Shown in pieces: positions 55,741 to 64,000 of a stretch of DNA of 64,000 nt. This stretch comes from CAZMSD01 sp964568855. GTDB lineage: Bacteria > CAIWAD01. The stretch covers positions 1 through 64,000 of the forward strand of contig CAZMSD010000016.1 in assembly GCA_964568855.1 (NCBI GenBank), read 5' to 3'. Below the pieces are notes generated by a model that saw only the letters and a list, made by a program, of their open reading frames with translations, did no database searches and had not been told where the DNA came from. Both the position numbers and the translations under genes were made by a program. The number at the start of each line of letters is the position of its first letter. The stretch's first letter is position 1.

Positions 55741-57285
55741 ATGTCTTCTCACACAGTCCTGCAGCTGTCTCGCCGCACATTGAGCATATTGGTCCTGCTG
55801 CTCGCCACAACACCTGGATTCGCTCAATTCTTGAACACTTCCTCAAGTCCTGCCGACGGGGAAGCGGAAGTGAACCTTGAGACCCTGGTCAGTTTTACAT
55901 TCAATGCACCGCTGGACACGTCGGCGCGTTACGAGGGCTATTGCGACGACGAGGCCGAGTACCCCATTGCATTGACCATAAGCGAACCCTGCGAGAGCTT
56001 CGAGATCGGGGGATGGAGTGTCAGTCCCGACCTGCAGACGGTCAATTTCGACGTATCACACCAGGAAGACGCGGATTACACGTGGGCCATCTACGCCGGG
56101 GGCGGCCAGTACCTGGACGAACCCTGGGTCGTGCGGTATTCAACGGCAGGCGTCATGGGCCAACACCAGGTCACCGGGACGGTCGCCGTGGAGGAAGGGG
56201 ATCCCATCTACGCCATGGTGGGGCTCTTTGACATCCCGCCCTTCAGCGATGAGAATGCGGAAATTCTCATGGGCGCTATCGTCCCGGATGCCGGCGGCGA
56301 GTACGTGATGCCCTTCGTGCGGGACGGTGTGTATTACCCGATCGGGGCCCAGGATGTGGACTTGGACGGGGTGATTGATCCAGAAGATGGAGACCTGGTC
56401 GGGTTCTACGATCCTGACCAGAATGGCGAGCCTGATTCGATCGCGGTGGTCGGCGACGATCTAAGCGGTATCGACCTGTTCCTCATCGCCATGGAGCCCA
56501 TTACCGCCCGCGAGATGCTGCAGGAAGCCTGGAACGTGGCCGACTCCTACGCCGGCGACCAGGAGCTGGTGCTCACGCTCAGCGCGGACGACTGGCTGGA
56601 GGACGACGGCAGGGCCATGGGCTGGTATTACGAATTCTTTTCCCCAGGAGGCGAATTCTACACCACCGTCATCGTGGGGCCCCTGATGTTCGAGGCCGAC
56701 ACTTCGGAATTCTCCGACTTCCCGGAGGAACGAGGAGCGATTCCCGAACCCTTCATCGACAGCGACGAAGCCCTGACCATCGCCATTGAGAACGGCGGCG
56801 GCGATTACATGGAAGAGGTGGACGTCTGGGAACGGTCGCTGATCGGCGGGAACCTGTGGTGGCTGTATCCTGAGGATCCCGACGCGGTTTTCTGGACGGC
56901 GCGCTTCTTCGGCTGGAATCCCGAGCACGAATGGGAAGAGGAGCTGCTGATCCTGATCGACATCGAGACGGGAGAGGTGCTGGACGTCACCGGCGTAACA
57001 CGGCCCGATCCCGCGCAGCCGGGGATCTGCGAGCTGGAACCCAATGTCCCCAACCCATTCAATCCCGAAACGCGCATCGACTTCGTGCTGCACCGCCCGG
57101 CGACGGTCAAGCTTGCGGTGTACGACCTGCTCGGAAGGCGAGTAGCCGTATTACACGAGGGACTCCTCCCCGCGGGAAATCACACGCGGGTTTTCATGGC
57201 GCAGGGACTGGCCTCGGGAGTCTACCTCTACAGCCTGGAAGCCGGCGGGCGGCGGGAAGCGCGCAGGATGCTGCTGGTGAAGTAA
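55741..57285 (+). CDS. Secreted protein with Big_5-like domain and type A sorting domain
   Basis: 514 aa. Signal peptide 1-28. Residues about 33-135 look like a bacterial Ig-like (Big_5) domain (SPADGEAEVNLETLVSFTFNAPLD). Then a segment with calcium-loop-like DVDLDGVIDPEDGDLVGFYDPDQNGEPD (about 205-232), and a domain about 255-425 of unknown type (TLSADDWLEDDGRAMGWYYEF, ILIDIETGEVLDV recalling PepSY-like strands). Sorting domain about 430-514: CELEPNVPNPFNPETRIDF, AVYDLLGRRVAVL, GVYLYSLEAG, RRMLLVK. Role unknown. Confidence 0.78.
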   Translation: MSSHTVLQLSRRTLSILVLLLATTPGFAQFLNTSSSPADGEAEVNLETLVSFTFNAPLDTSARYEGYCDDEAEYPIALTISEPCESFEIGGWSVSPDLQTVNFDVSHQEDADYTWAIYAGGGQYLDEPWVVRYSTAGVMGQHQVTGTVAVEEGDPIYAMVGLFDIPPFSDENAEILMGAIVPDAGGEYVMPFVRDGVYYPIGAQDVDLDGVIDPEDGDLVGFYDPDQNGEPDSIAVVGDDLSGIDLFLIAMEPITAREMLQEAWNVADSYAGDQELVLTLSADDWLEDDGRAMGWYYEFFSPGGEFYTTVIVGPLMFEADTSEFSDFPEERGAIPEPFIDSDEALTIAIENGGGDYMEEVDVWERSLIGGNLWWLYPEDPDAVFWTARFFGWNPEHEWEEELLILIDIETGEVLDVTGVTRPDPAQPGICELEPNVPNPFNPETRIDFVLHRPATVKLAVYDLLGRRVAVLHEGLLPAGNHTRVFMAQGLASGVYLYSLEAGGRREARRMLLVK

Positions 57286-57400
57286 TCGAACCGGGAGCGT
57301 CCTGCCTGTCTGCTTTACACTGGATTGTCGCGAGAGTTGAGTGCGAGTAAACGGGACTCCAGTGGAGCGTCTTAGTGTTGGACTAAAGGCGAGTTGGAAC

Positions 57401-58687
57401 ATGCGCCAAGTGATACGCACGGCCGTGATACTAACTGTCGCGCTCTTAATCAGCTGCAGCGAGAATCCACATTACGCACTGTATGCCCCGCCGGAGATCC
57501 TGGAACTGACCGCGGATAAGGTTGTGGTTCTGCCCGGTGATACCTTGAATCTGCAGGTCGTGATCAGCGACCCGGATCCGGACCTGCTCACCATCGAGTG
57601 GGATGCCGACAGCCTGGGAACCTTCATCGGCCCTCAGAACGCAGAGTCCATTACCTGGCAAGCACCGGATTCCACCGCTGAGTTCATCGAGTTCGTGGTC
57701 TTCACGGTTCGCGTCTACGATTCCAGGGCCCTGGAATCGGATACGATCCAGGTCATGCTGGCGGACGGCTTGCCCGCGTTCGTCGGGGGCATCCGGTTCG
57801 ATGGCTGGGGAACCAGCCTTACGGCTCAGGGAAGGATCGCCTATGTGGGCATTCGCATGGCTTCCGTGGATGTGTTCGACCTGTCGAACGTGACGGATCC
57901 GCGGCGGATCGGCAGTTTTCCATCGATGATCTACGATGGAGACGTCCAGCTCGATCTGCCTAATCTTTACGTCGCCGACTGGTTCAAAGTCTACGATGCG
58001 ACGGATTATAGATCGCCTGAACTGCTGAGCGTGGACAGCGTTTCCGTCCAGGAGATCGCTGTATCGGGTTCGTACGTATTTGCTTCGACTTACAGTGACC
58101 TTGTCGTGTTCGATGTAACACAAGCGGACGATTCGCTGGAAGCAGCGCGTTGCGTGGATTGCCTGGGATTTTCAGGAACCGCTTCGGACATGGCGCTGGA
58201 CGGAGACTTTCTGGTTCACGCGGGAGCGGAAACCATGATGGGCGCATCAGCCGCTGTTTTCGACATCTCCGATCCTCTCTTCCCGGTACGAATTGGCGGA
58301 CTTGGTCTCAGTTATGCCGGCGTACCAAGGGTGGATGTTGAAGTCAGGGATGACCTGCTTTTCTGCGCCTGCGGTGTACTTAGGATCTACGAGCTTTCGC
58401 TTTCAGGTGGTGCTCAATTACTCTACTCGACACAGCCCTACTCCGCAAGCTATTACGCAATCGGAGTCCCTGATTCGACTCGACTGTTCGCCGCAGGAAT
58501 GGAATACGAGAGCGGTGCATGGCATCACTACGTGAGCCTGTTCGACATCAGCGATCACGAAAACGTCGTTGAGCTGAGCCGCAGCGCCATCCACGCCGGT
58601 GGAGTCGTTGACGCCTGCATGCTCGACGAGTTCATGGTGCTTCTGACCGGGGAAGCTCTGGAAGTGGTCTGGTCTCCGGAAGAGTGA
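57401..58687 (+). CDS. LVIVD-repeat lipoprotein
   Basis: 428 aa from ATG 57401 (20 codons of a longer frame discarded). Lipobox LALLISC in context VALLISC, Cys at about 19. Ig-like domain about 30-120 (LNLQVVISDPDPDLLTIEWDADS), close in layout to that of the 41094 lipoprotein. LVIVD propeller repeats follow (IAYVGIRMASVDVFDLSNVTDP, YVFASTYSDLVVFDVTQAD, HYVSLFDISDHENVVEL). It is an envelope protein of unknown partner. Three GTGATAC copies lie within its first 145 bases. Confidence 0.75.
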   Translation: MRQVIRTAVILTVALLISCSENPHYALYAPPEILELTADKVVVLPGDTLNLQVVISDPDPDLLTIEWDADSLGTFIGPQNAESITWQAPDSTAEFIEFVVFTVRVYDSRALESDTIQVMLADGLPAFVGGIRFDGWGTSLTAQGRIAYVGIRMASVDVFDLSNVTDPRRIGSFPSMIYDGDVQLDLPNLYVADWFKVYDATDYRSPELLSVDSVSVQEIAVSGSYVFASTYSDLVVFDVTQADDSLEAARCVDCLGFSGTASDMALDGDFLVHAGAETMMGASAAVFDISDPLFPVRIGGLGLSYAGVPRVDVEVRDDLLFCACGVLRIYELSLSGGAQLLYSTQPYSASYYAIGVPDSTRLFAAGMEYESGAWHHYVSLFDISDHENVVELSRSAIHAGGVVDACMLDEFMVLLTGEALEVVWSPEE

Positions 58688-58708
58688 CGATCCGATTGTG
58701 GTAGAAAG

Positions 58709-58738
58709 AGCCCCCGGAGACCGCAGTCCCCGGGGGCT
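58709..58738 (+). terminator. Intrinsic terminator between convergent genes
   Basis: AGCCCCCGG ... CCGGGGGCT stem, then ATGGTTTGCCCTTTG on the plus strand, 22 bases after the lipoprotein stop. It may also slow transcription of the opposite gene. Confidence 0.6.
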
Positions 58739-58794
58739 ATGGTTTGCCCTTTGTTTATCAATCCGGCACGGTATCACCGGCCGGTGCCCATTGA

Positions 58795-61700
58795 TTACTT
58801 CACCAGCAGCAGTTTGCGGACCGCCGTCTCGCCCTCGCTTTCCAGGCGGTAGATGTAGACGCCGGAAGCCATCCCGGAGCCGTCCACAAGCACGGTGTTC
58901 AGGCCCCGCGCCGCCAGTCCGTTGTACAGCACCGTCGCCAGCCGGCCCCGCATGTCGTAGAGACTCAGCTTCGCCGGGGCCGTCTCGGGCAGCGTGAACT
59001 CGATCATCGTCCGCGGGTTGAAGGGATTCGGGTAGTTCTGCCGCAGCGAGAAGACCGCCGGCAGTTCCTCGCCCTCCACGGGGATCAGCGGCGTGACAAG
59101 TACCACCAGGTCCTCGCTGGCCGTCAGCCGCTGGTTGTCGTCGTCAACGGAAGAGCCGCCCTTGTTCGCCACGGCTTTCGCCGGTGCGCGGTTTCCGCCG
59201 GGCAGCAGCAGGCTTGACAGTCCGCCGTGGCCGTCGTCGGCGGTGAAGAGCAGGGTCTCCACGCCGCTCCAGCCCAGCGGGGCGGTGATGGTCACCAGGC
59301 CGTCGTCGATCTCCACCTGCAGGTGTTCGTCGCCCTCGACGCTGAATTCAAGTGTCGCGTCGTCCACGTCGTCGAAGACCGTGTTGAGATCGATGCCGGC
59401 GTCGAATCCGCCTTCCTCGATCTCCAGGCTGTCCAGTTCGAGCACCACCACGGGGGCGTCGTTCACCGCGGTCACGGTGACCGGCACGTCCACTGTGGCC
59501 GTATCGCGTCCGTCGTACAGCACGCCGGCTCTCTCCGGACCGCGTATCATGGATCCGCCGGCCACGCGATCGAGCCCCGCGGACGAGATGTCGCCCGAGT
59601 TCCCGATCGATGCTGTGCGCCCCTCGGCAGTCGACTCGTCCCAGCGGGAAAATCCGGTCCGCGTCACAACGCTCCTGAGCTGGCGGTTCCCGGTCGGGTC
59701 TCCGGTGCTCACGGCGATGGTGCCGGGATCCGGCATGATCCTTCCGGAAACCTTCCGCGGCACACGCGGCTGCGGTGCGAAACTGAGCAGCACCAGGTCG
59801 TGGCCGTCGTCCGCCGAGAAGGTCAGGGTCTCCTCGCCGAACCAGTCCGCCGGCGGCGTGATCGTGGCCAGGCCCTCGAAGATGCTCACCAGCAGGTTCA
59901 GGTCCCCTTCCACGTCGAACTCGAGCTCGTCTCCGTCCACGTCGTCGAAGACCAGGTTCAGGTCCAGCTCCGCGGCCTGGCCGTCCTCTTCCATCGTAAT
60001 GGGATCGGGCGTCAGGGCCACGTAGGGCGGATCGTTGACCGGCGTGACGGTCACCTGGGTGGTGTCGCTGGCGATGGCCCGGCCTTCCAGGTCGTCCACG
60101 GTGAAGATCACTTCCTCGCTGCCGTGCCAGTCGGCCGGCGCGCCGAAGGTGACCTCCAGGCCCGCGATGTCAACGGTCACGTTGGCCTGTCCCTGGGCGC
60201 TGAGCTGCAGGTCGTAGGAATCGAGATCGTCCACGTAGACGTTGAAGTCCGCGAGCAGCGAACCGTCCTCCTCGAAGGTGAAGCTCTCGGGCAGCTCGAT
60301 CTCGGGAGCGTCGTTCACCGACTCGACGATCACCAGCAGGTCCTCCGAGGTTGTATTACGCGATCCGTCCTCCGCAGCGACCGGAGTGTCGATCTCGACG
60401 ACGAACTCGTCGCCGCCGAAACGCAGCTTGCGCGATCCGGAAACGGCCGTCTTGCTCCTGCCGCTGCCGGAGGCGATCCTGCGATCGCCGGACTTCCGCG
60501 GCGCGGCGGCGATGCTGAGCATGGTCTGCCCGTCGTCGGCGGTGAAGACCAGGGTCTCCTCGCCGAACCAGTCCGCCTCGGGCGTGATGCAGACCACGCT
60601 GCCGTCGATCTCCACCAGCAGGTGCTCCTGGCCTTCCACGTCGTAATCCAGGTCGTCGCCGTCCACGTCGCCAAAGACCTCGTCCAGGTCGATCTCGCAA
60701 CTCGAACCGTCCTCGGCGATGCTCAGGGTGTCCAGCGCCGCCGCCACGTGCGGGGCGTCGTTCACCGGCGTCACGGTGACCTGCGTCGTGTCGCTGGCCG
60801 TGGTGCGGCCGAGACCGTCGTCGATGGAGAAGACCAGCATTTCGCTGCCGTGCCAGTTCTCGACGGCGCTGAAAATGACGTCCATGCCGTCGATGTCCAC
60901 CAGCACGTTGGCGTTGCCCTCGACGTCGAGCATCAGGGTCTCGGGATCGCCGTTCTCCACGTAGGGAGTGAAGTCATGCGGCAGCGATCCGTCCTCCTCG
61001 AACTCGAAGCTCTCCGGCAGGGCCAGCGCCAGGGCGCTGCTGGCCAGGTGCACCGAGGCCTCCGCCTCGGTTTTCATCTGCTCAGTGTTGCCCGCGAAGT
61101 CGTGGGCGATGCTGAAGAAGTGATACGTGTGACCGAAGGTCCCGAAGACCACGGTCGAAGTGTCCGCCAGCTCGTCGTGCAGGATCTCGAAAGGACCGGC
61201 GTCGATGGCGGCGTAGATGGTGTAGTGACTCAATCCGGATCCGCCGGGATCGTCCTCGCCGGACCAGCTCAGCTCTATGGCCAGCGTGTCCTGCACGGCG
61301 GGCAGCTCCGCCACGCTCGAGGTCGGCTCCACGGCGTCCAGGGTGTTGAAGATCTCAGGCGTATCGATGGCCTCGTTGTCGTCGAAGATGATCTGGGCCA
61401 CCGCGTCCACCACGTCGCCGGTCTCCACGTCGGACCGCGGGTGGATGGTGTAGGTCACGAAGCCTTCGCCGTGCCCCAGGGAGTCGTTGATCGCCAGGAA
61501 GCCGCTCAGCGGATCCAGCGGGATCTCGCCCGTCTCCGGGTCGATGGACTCGAAGATCCAGAAGGCCCTGTTCTCCGCCACGTCCAGGCCGGCGGTCAGG
61601 TCCACGTAGAGATCCAGCGAATCCTGCACGTCGAGCCGCGTGGTGTAGAAAGCGCGGTCGTCGGGCACGTCGAAGACAAAGTCGCCGAAGCCGAAGCTGC

Positions 61701-64000
61701 CCAGTTCGAAGGAGGTCAGGTCGAGGTCCGGATCCAGGTCGTGCGTGATACTCACCACCTGCGCCGGGGCCGTGGCCTCCTCGGGATCGTTCTCGAAGCG
61801 GATCGTGTAGCCCAGCGTCCGGTCGGCGGCGATCCAGTTCTCGTCGCCGTAACCCACCGGTCCGACGATGTCGTTCGGATCGCGCGAGGCCACCACGGGT
61901 GTCGGATCGCAGAACAGGCGCGCCAGCAGACCCGGCTCGCCGGCGATGATGCTGCCGATGTTCCAGCCCAGCCCGAAACCGGCCACCACGGCCAGCACCG
62001 CCGAGGCGCCGAAGGTCACGGGGGCCAGCAGCGCCCCGGTGGCGATGCCGATGCCGATGATGGCGATACGTCCGCCCAGCTCGACCCAGTTGAGCACGGT
62101 CTGGCAGGTGGTCAGGTCGCGCAGGTCCACGAAGTCCTGCGGATCGATGTCCAGCAGCGCCACCTGTGCCACCGCGTCGTTGATCCAGGCCGCGTCGACG
62201 TCCGCGATGTCATCCGCGGTCAGCACGCCCAGGTCCACGTAGATCTGCAGCATGTCCGCGATGAATTCTTCCGGGAACTCGGCCAGGTCCACGAACTCGG
62301 GATCCAGCATGCCGCTTTCGTCCGCCAGGACCGCCAGCCGCACCAGCTCGAGATAGATCAGCTGGTTGGCGATGAACTCGTCGCGGCTGTAGCCGTCCAC
62401 GGTGATCTTCAGCGGGAACTCGCTGCCCGGGACTGCCCAGACGCGCATCTGCACGTCCAGGGCTCCGCCCACCGGCACGTTCTTGGCCACCAGCGGGATC
62501 ACGCGCCATCCCTGGTCGTCGAAATGATCGGTGATCTGTGTGACTTCACTCAACGAATCCGGCAGGAACTGGCTGTTCAGCAACAGGTCGTTCGTGGTGA
62601 TCTCGTATTGCTGGTCCGCCGGAATGGCGATGGTCGCGCAGAGGAAAGGCAGGTCGTTGTTGGAAGTGTTGGCCAGGGCGATGGTGTACATGCCGCTGCC
62701 GCCGCGCCGGATGGAACCGGGCCGCGTGTAGCCGAAGCTGGCGCTGGGTCCGGTGCCCGGTTCAAGCGTGAAACCGTCCTCCAGGCGGGTTTCGCTGTCG
62801 TCCGGGTTGACCACCACCACGTCGTACATGCCCAGCGGCAATCCGGTCATGTCGAAGGTCGCCTGGATCTCCGAGGCGTCGACGAAAGTGCTTTCCAGCA
62901 GCGGGGCCTCGTCCACGCGGTCCTCGTTCAGGATTCGCACTTCCGCGCCTTCTTCGAAGCGTGCTCCGAATACGGTGAGTGTGACCTGGCCCAGGTCCCC
63001 GCCGCGGTCGGGCGTGATCGAAGTGATGCTGAACTGGACCAGCTCGGCCAGCAGCGTCACAGCCGCCGGTTCCGCCGGCACATTGTTGCCGTAGAGGAAG
63101 ATGTAATAGGACCCGGCCTCCGTCTCCGGCACTATGATCGTCTGCTCGAGTTCGTACGGCGTGGTCGAAAGGTAATCGAAACTGGCTCTTGTCGGCACGT
63201 ATTCGAAGGCGGCGTAGAGCTCGGAACTCGCCGAGGGCGAATCCCCGGCGACGCTCAGGCGCAGCGTCTCGCCGGCGGGCACGTCGACTTTGTAGTACAT
63301 CCTGCCGCCGTGATACAGGTCCGCGGGCTCGGGGACCCCCAGGGTCAGGGACTGCATGTCCACGTCCACCAGCTCGACGGAGGCCGTGCGGTTGTTGTCC
63401 TCTTCGCTCTCGAAGATGTTGTTGCGCAGGTCGGTGCGCACGATCACGTGGTAGTCGCCGGGCGTCAGGCCGGGCAGGTCCTCGTCGACCTCTCCGTCCT
63501 CGTTCTCGCGCATCGAACGGCTCACGTCGATCTCGCTCGTGAAGACCTCCATCGCCCCGGGCGCGATGTCGATGGTGCGCGTGCTGATGCCCAGCAGCGG
63601 GTCGTCGATATCCCAGGTCTCGTCCAGCGAGAAGTAGACGGCGTCGCTGAGCTGGCCCTGGGCCGGGTTGTCGCCCTGGTTGGTGAGCGTCCAGGAGACC
63701 GTCGCGGGCTGGCCCGGACTGGCCTCCGCAGGCGGCGCGATGCCGCTCACGATCAGGTCGGAGGGCGGAGGCTGAGTGATCGTGATCAGTTGAACGTCGG
63801 TGTTGTTGTCCTCCGCGTCGTACTCGTAGACCATGTCGGAGTTGTCGGTGCTGAAGATCAGATAGTAGTTGCCGGCAACCCAGATGGGGAGGGTGACGTC
63901 GGCGGAATCGCTGTACGATTCGCCGGAGAGCAGGTCGCCCTCGTGCAGGATGTTGGCCAGCCGGATGTCCGTCTGGTCCAGCGAGATGTTCTGCGAGAGA
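58795..64000 (-). CDS. Giant secreted repeat protein with sorting domain (3' part; 5' end outside the window)
   Basis: At least 1735 codons; the frame is open through the right edge, so the ATG at 63834 is internal. In coding order: CARDB repeats (SGESYSDSADVTLPIWVAGNYY; IVSGIAPPAEASPGQPATVSW), a pre-peptidase-like domain (YKVDVPAGETLRLSVAG), an IPT/TIG domain (RGGDLGQVTLTVFGARFEEG), a hydrophobic helical stretch (IAIIGIGIATGALLAPVTFGA) inside an unknown domain, a domain with VVSITHDLDPDLDL, an Fn3-like domain, then tandem-95/cadherin-like repeats marked VTPVNDAP and FTADDG. The end is a type A sorting domain (FSLRQNYPNPFNPRTMIEF, GVYIYRLE, VRKLLLVK). An adhesin-like surface protein. Confidence 0.88.
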   Translation of the reverse strand, partial: LSQNISLDQTDIRLANILHEGDLLSGESYSDSADVTLPIWVAGNYYLIFSTDNSDMVYEYDAEDNNTDVQLITITQPPPSDLIVSGIAPPAEASPGQPATVSWTLTNQGDNPAQGQLSDAVYFSLDETWDIDDPLLGISTRTIDIAPGAMEVFTSEIDVSRSMRENEDGEVDEDLPGLTPGDYHVIVRTDLRNNIFESEEDNNRTASVELVDVDMQSLTLGVPEPADLYHGGRMYYKVDVPAGETLRLSVAGDSPSASSELYAAFEYVPTRASFDYLSTTPYELEQTIIVPETEAGSYYIFLYGNNVPAEPAAVTLLAELVQFSITSITPDRGGDLGQVTLTVFGARFEEGAEVRILNEDRVDEAPLLESTFVDASEIQATFDMTGLPLGMYDVVVVNPDDSETRLEDGFTLEPGTGPSASFGYTRPGSIRRGGSGMYTIALANTSNNDLPFLCATIAIPADQQYEITTNDLLLNSQFLPDSLSEVTQITDHFDDQGWRVIPLVAKNVPVGGALDVQMRVWAVPGSEFPLKITVDGYSRDEFIANQLIYLELVRLAVLADESGMLDPEFVDLAEFPEEFIADMLQIYVDLGVLTADDIADVDAAWINDAVAQVALLDIDPQDFVDLRDLTTCQTVLNWVELGGRIAIIGIGIATGALLAPVTFGASAVLAVVAGFGLGWNIGSIIAGEPGLLARLFCDPTPVVASRDPNDIVGPVGYGDENWIAADRTLGYTIRFENDPEEATAPAQVVSITHDLDPDLDLTSFELGSFGFGDFVFDVPDDRAFYTTRLDVQDSLDLYVDLTAGLDVAENRAFWIFESIDPETGEIPLDPLSGFLAINDSLGHGEGFVTYTIHPRSDVETGDVVDAVAQIIFDDNEAIDTPEIFNTLDAVEPTSSVAELPAVQDTLAIELSWSGEDDPGGSGLSHYTIYAAIDAGPFEILHDELADTSTVVFGTFGHTYHFFSIAHDFAGNTEQMKTEAEASVHLASSALALALPESFEFEEDGSLPHDFTPYVENGDPETLMLDVEGNANVLVDIDGMDVIFSAVENWHGSEMLVFSIDDGLGRTTASDTTQVTVTPVNDAPHVAAALDTLSIAEDGSSCEIDLDEVFGDVDGDDLDYDVEGQEHLLVEIDGSVVCITPEADWFGEETLVFTADDGQTMLSIAAAPRKSGDRRIASGSGRSKTAVSGSRKLRFGGDEFVVEIDTPVAAEDGSRNTTSEDLLVIVESVNDAPEIELPESFTFEEDGSLLADFNVYVDDLDSYDLQLSAQGQANVTVDIAGLEVTFGAPADWHGSEEVIFTVDDLEGRAIASDTTQVTVTPVNDPPYVALTPDPITMEEDGQAAELDLNLVFDDVDGDELEFDVEGDLNLLVSIFEGLATITPPADWFGEETLTFSADDGHDLVLLSFAPQPRVPRKVSGRIMPDPGTIAVSTGDPTGNRQLRSVVTRTGFSRWDESTAEGRTASIGNSGDISSAGLDRVAGGSMIRGPERAGVLYDGRDTATVDVPVTVTAVNDAPVVVLELDSLEIEEGGFDAGIDLNTVFDDVDDATLEFSVEGDEHLQVEIDDGLVTITAPLGWSGVETLLFTADDGHGGLSSLLLPGGNRAPAKAVANKGGSSVDDDNQRLTASEDLVVLVTPLIPVEGEELPAVFSLRQNYPNPFNPRTMIEFTLPETAPAKLSLYDMRGRLATVLYNGLAARGLNTVLVDGSGMASGVYIYRLESEGETAVRKLLLVK

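Noticed and set aside
23976..64000. Type IX secretion machinery genes
   Set aside because: Only cargo with sorting domains is present; no PorT, Sov (SprA), PorV or PorU homologue is recognisable in the window.

Overview
The window is high-GC (roughly 60-65% by eye), densely coded, and carries one 10-base run of N, so it is a draft or metagenome-type assembly. Seven loci end in, or lie next to remnants of, a C-terminal 'YPNPFNP ... GVYxYxLE ... KKMxLxK' domain, the type A cargo domain of type IX secretion. Together with many large multidomain secreted peptidases and adhesin-like proteins, this points to a Gram-negative of the FCB superphylum, probably a candidate phylum such as Krumholzibacteriota or Eisenbacteria. 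The phylum is an inference; no rRNA or other phylogenetic marker is present beyond valS, recG and priA.

Layout. 1-329: the distal end of a type I-E-like CRISPR array, with leader and cas genes off the left edge. 332-2214: a small membrane protein and a porin, both on the minus strand. 2247-2516: a palindromic element with 34-bp terminal inverted repeats. 2519-12221: a minus-strand respiratory block, transcribed fdhE, selenocysteine formate dehydrogenase fdnG, fdnH, an NrfD-type membrane subunit, then a tungstate transporter wtpA-wtpB-wtpC and a MobB-like GTPase. The transporter and MobB would supply the metal and its cofactor to the enzyme, and the porin may belong to the same regulon. 12824-23736: plus-strand housekeeping genes valS, msrB, a DUF4139 protein, recG, priA and an MA-type peptidase. 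23976-36030: secreted sorting-domain proteins, one with a decayed paralogue, a frameshifted VCBS/FG-GAP protein, an M1 peptidase, a flavodoxin-fold reductase, a 5'-truncated tail-collar gene, a TM2 protein and a CCA-adding enzyme. 36227-64000: a subtilisin, a TetR regulator, a lipoprotein/outer-membrane pair, a beta-carbonic-anhydrase-like protein, a methyltransferase, an M14 carboxypeptidase and a C25 gingipain-like peptidase sharing a 1.38-kb module, LVIVD-repeat proteins, and the 3' part of a giant repeat protein running off the right edge.

Main hunt results. (1) The heptamer GTATYAC occurs 46 times by hand count on both strands, several times more than base composition predicts, and inside genes it is often written with rare codons (ATA, GTA-TCA), as if the DNA word itself were under selection. 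(2) A second C-terminal Fn3-like domain ends four secreted proteins that lack the type A sorting domain. (3) The M14 and C25 peptidases share a near-identical 1,382-bp module. (4) Tandem Ig-like repeats of the giant protein each carry a basic insert at the same place. (5) A 270-bp palindromic element lies between the tungstate/molybdopterin operon and the porin gene.
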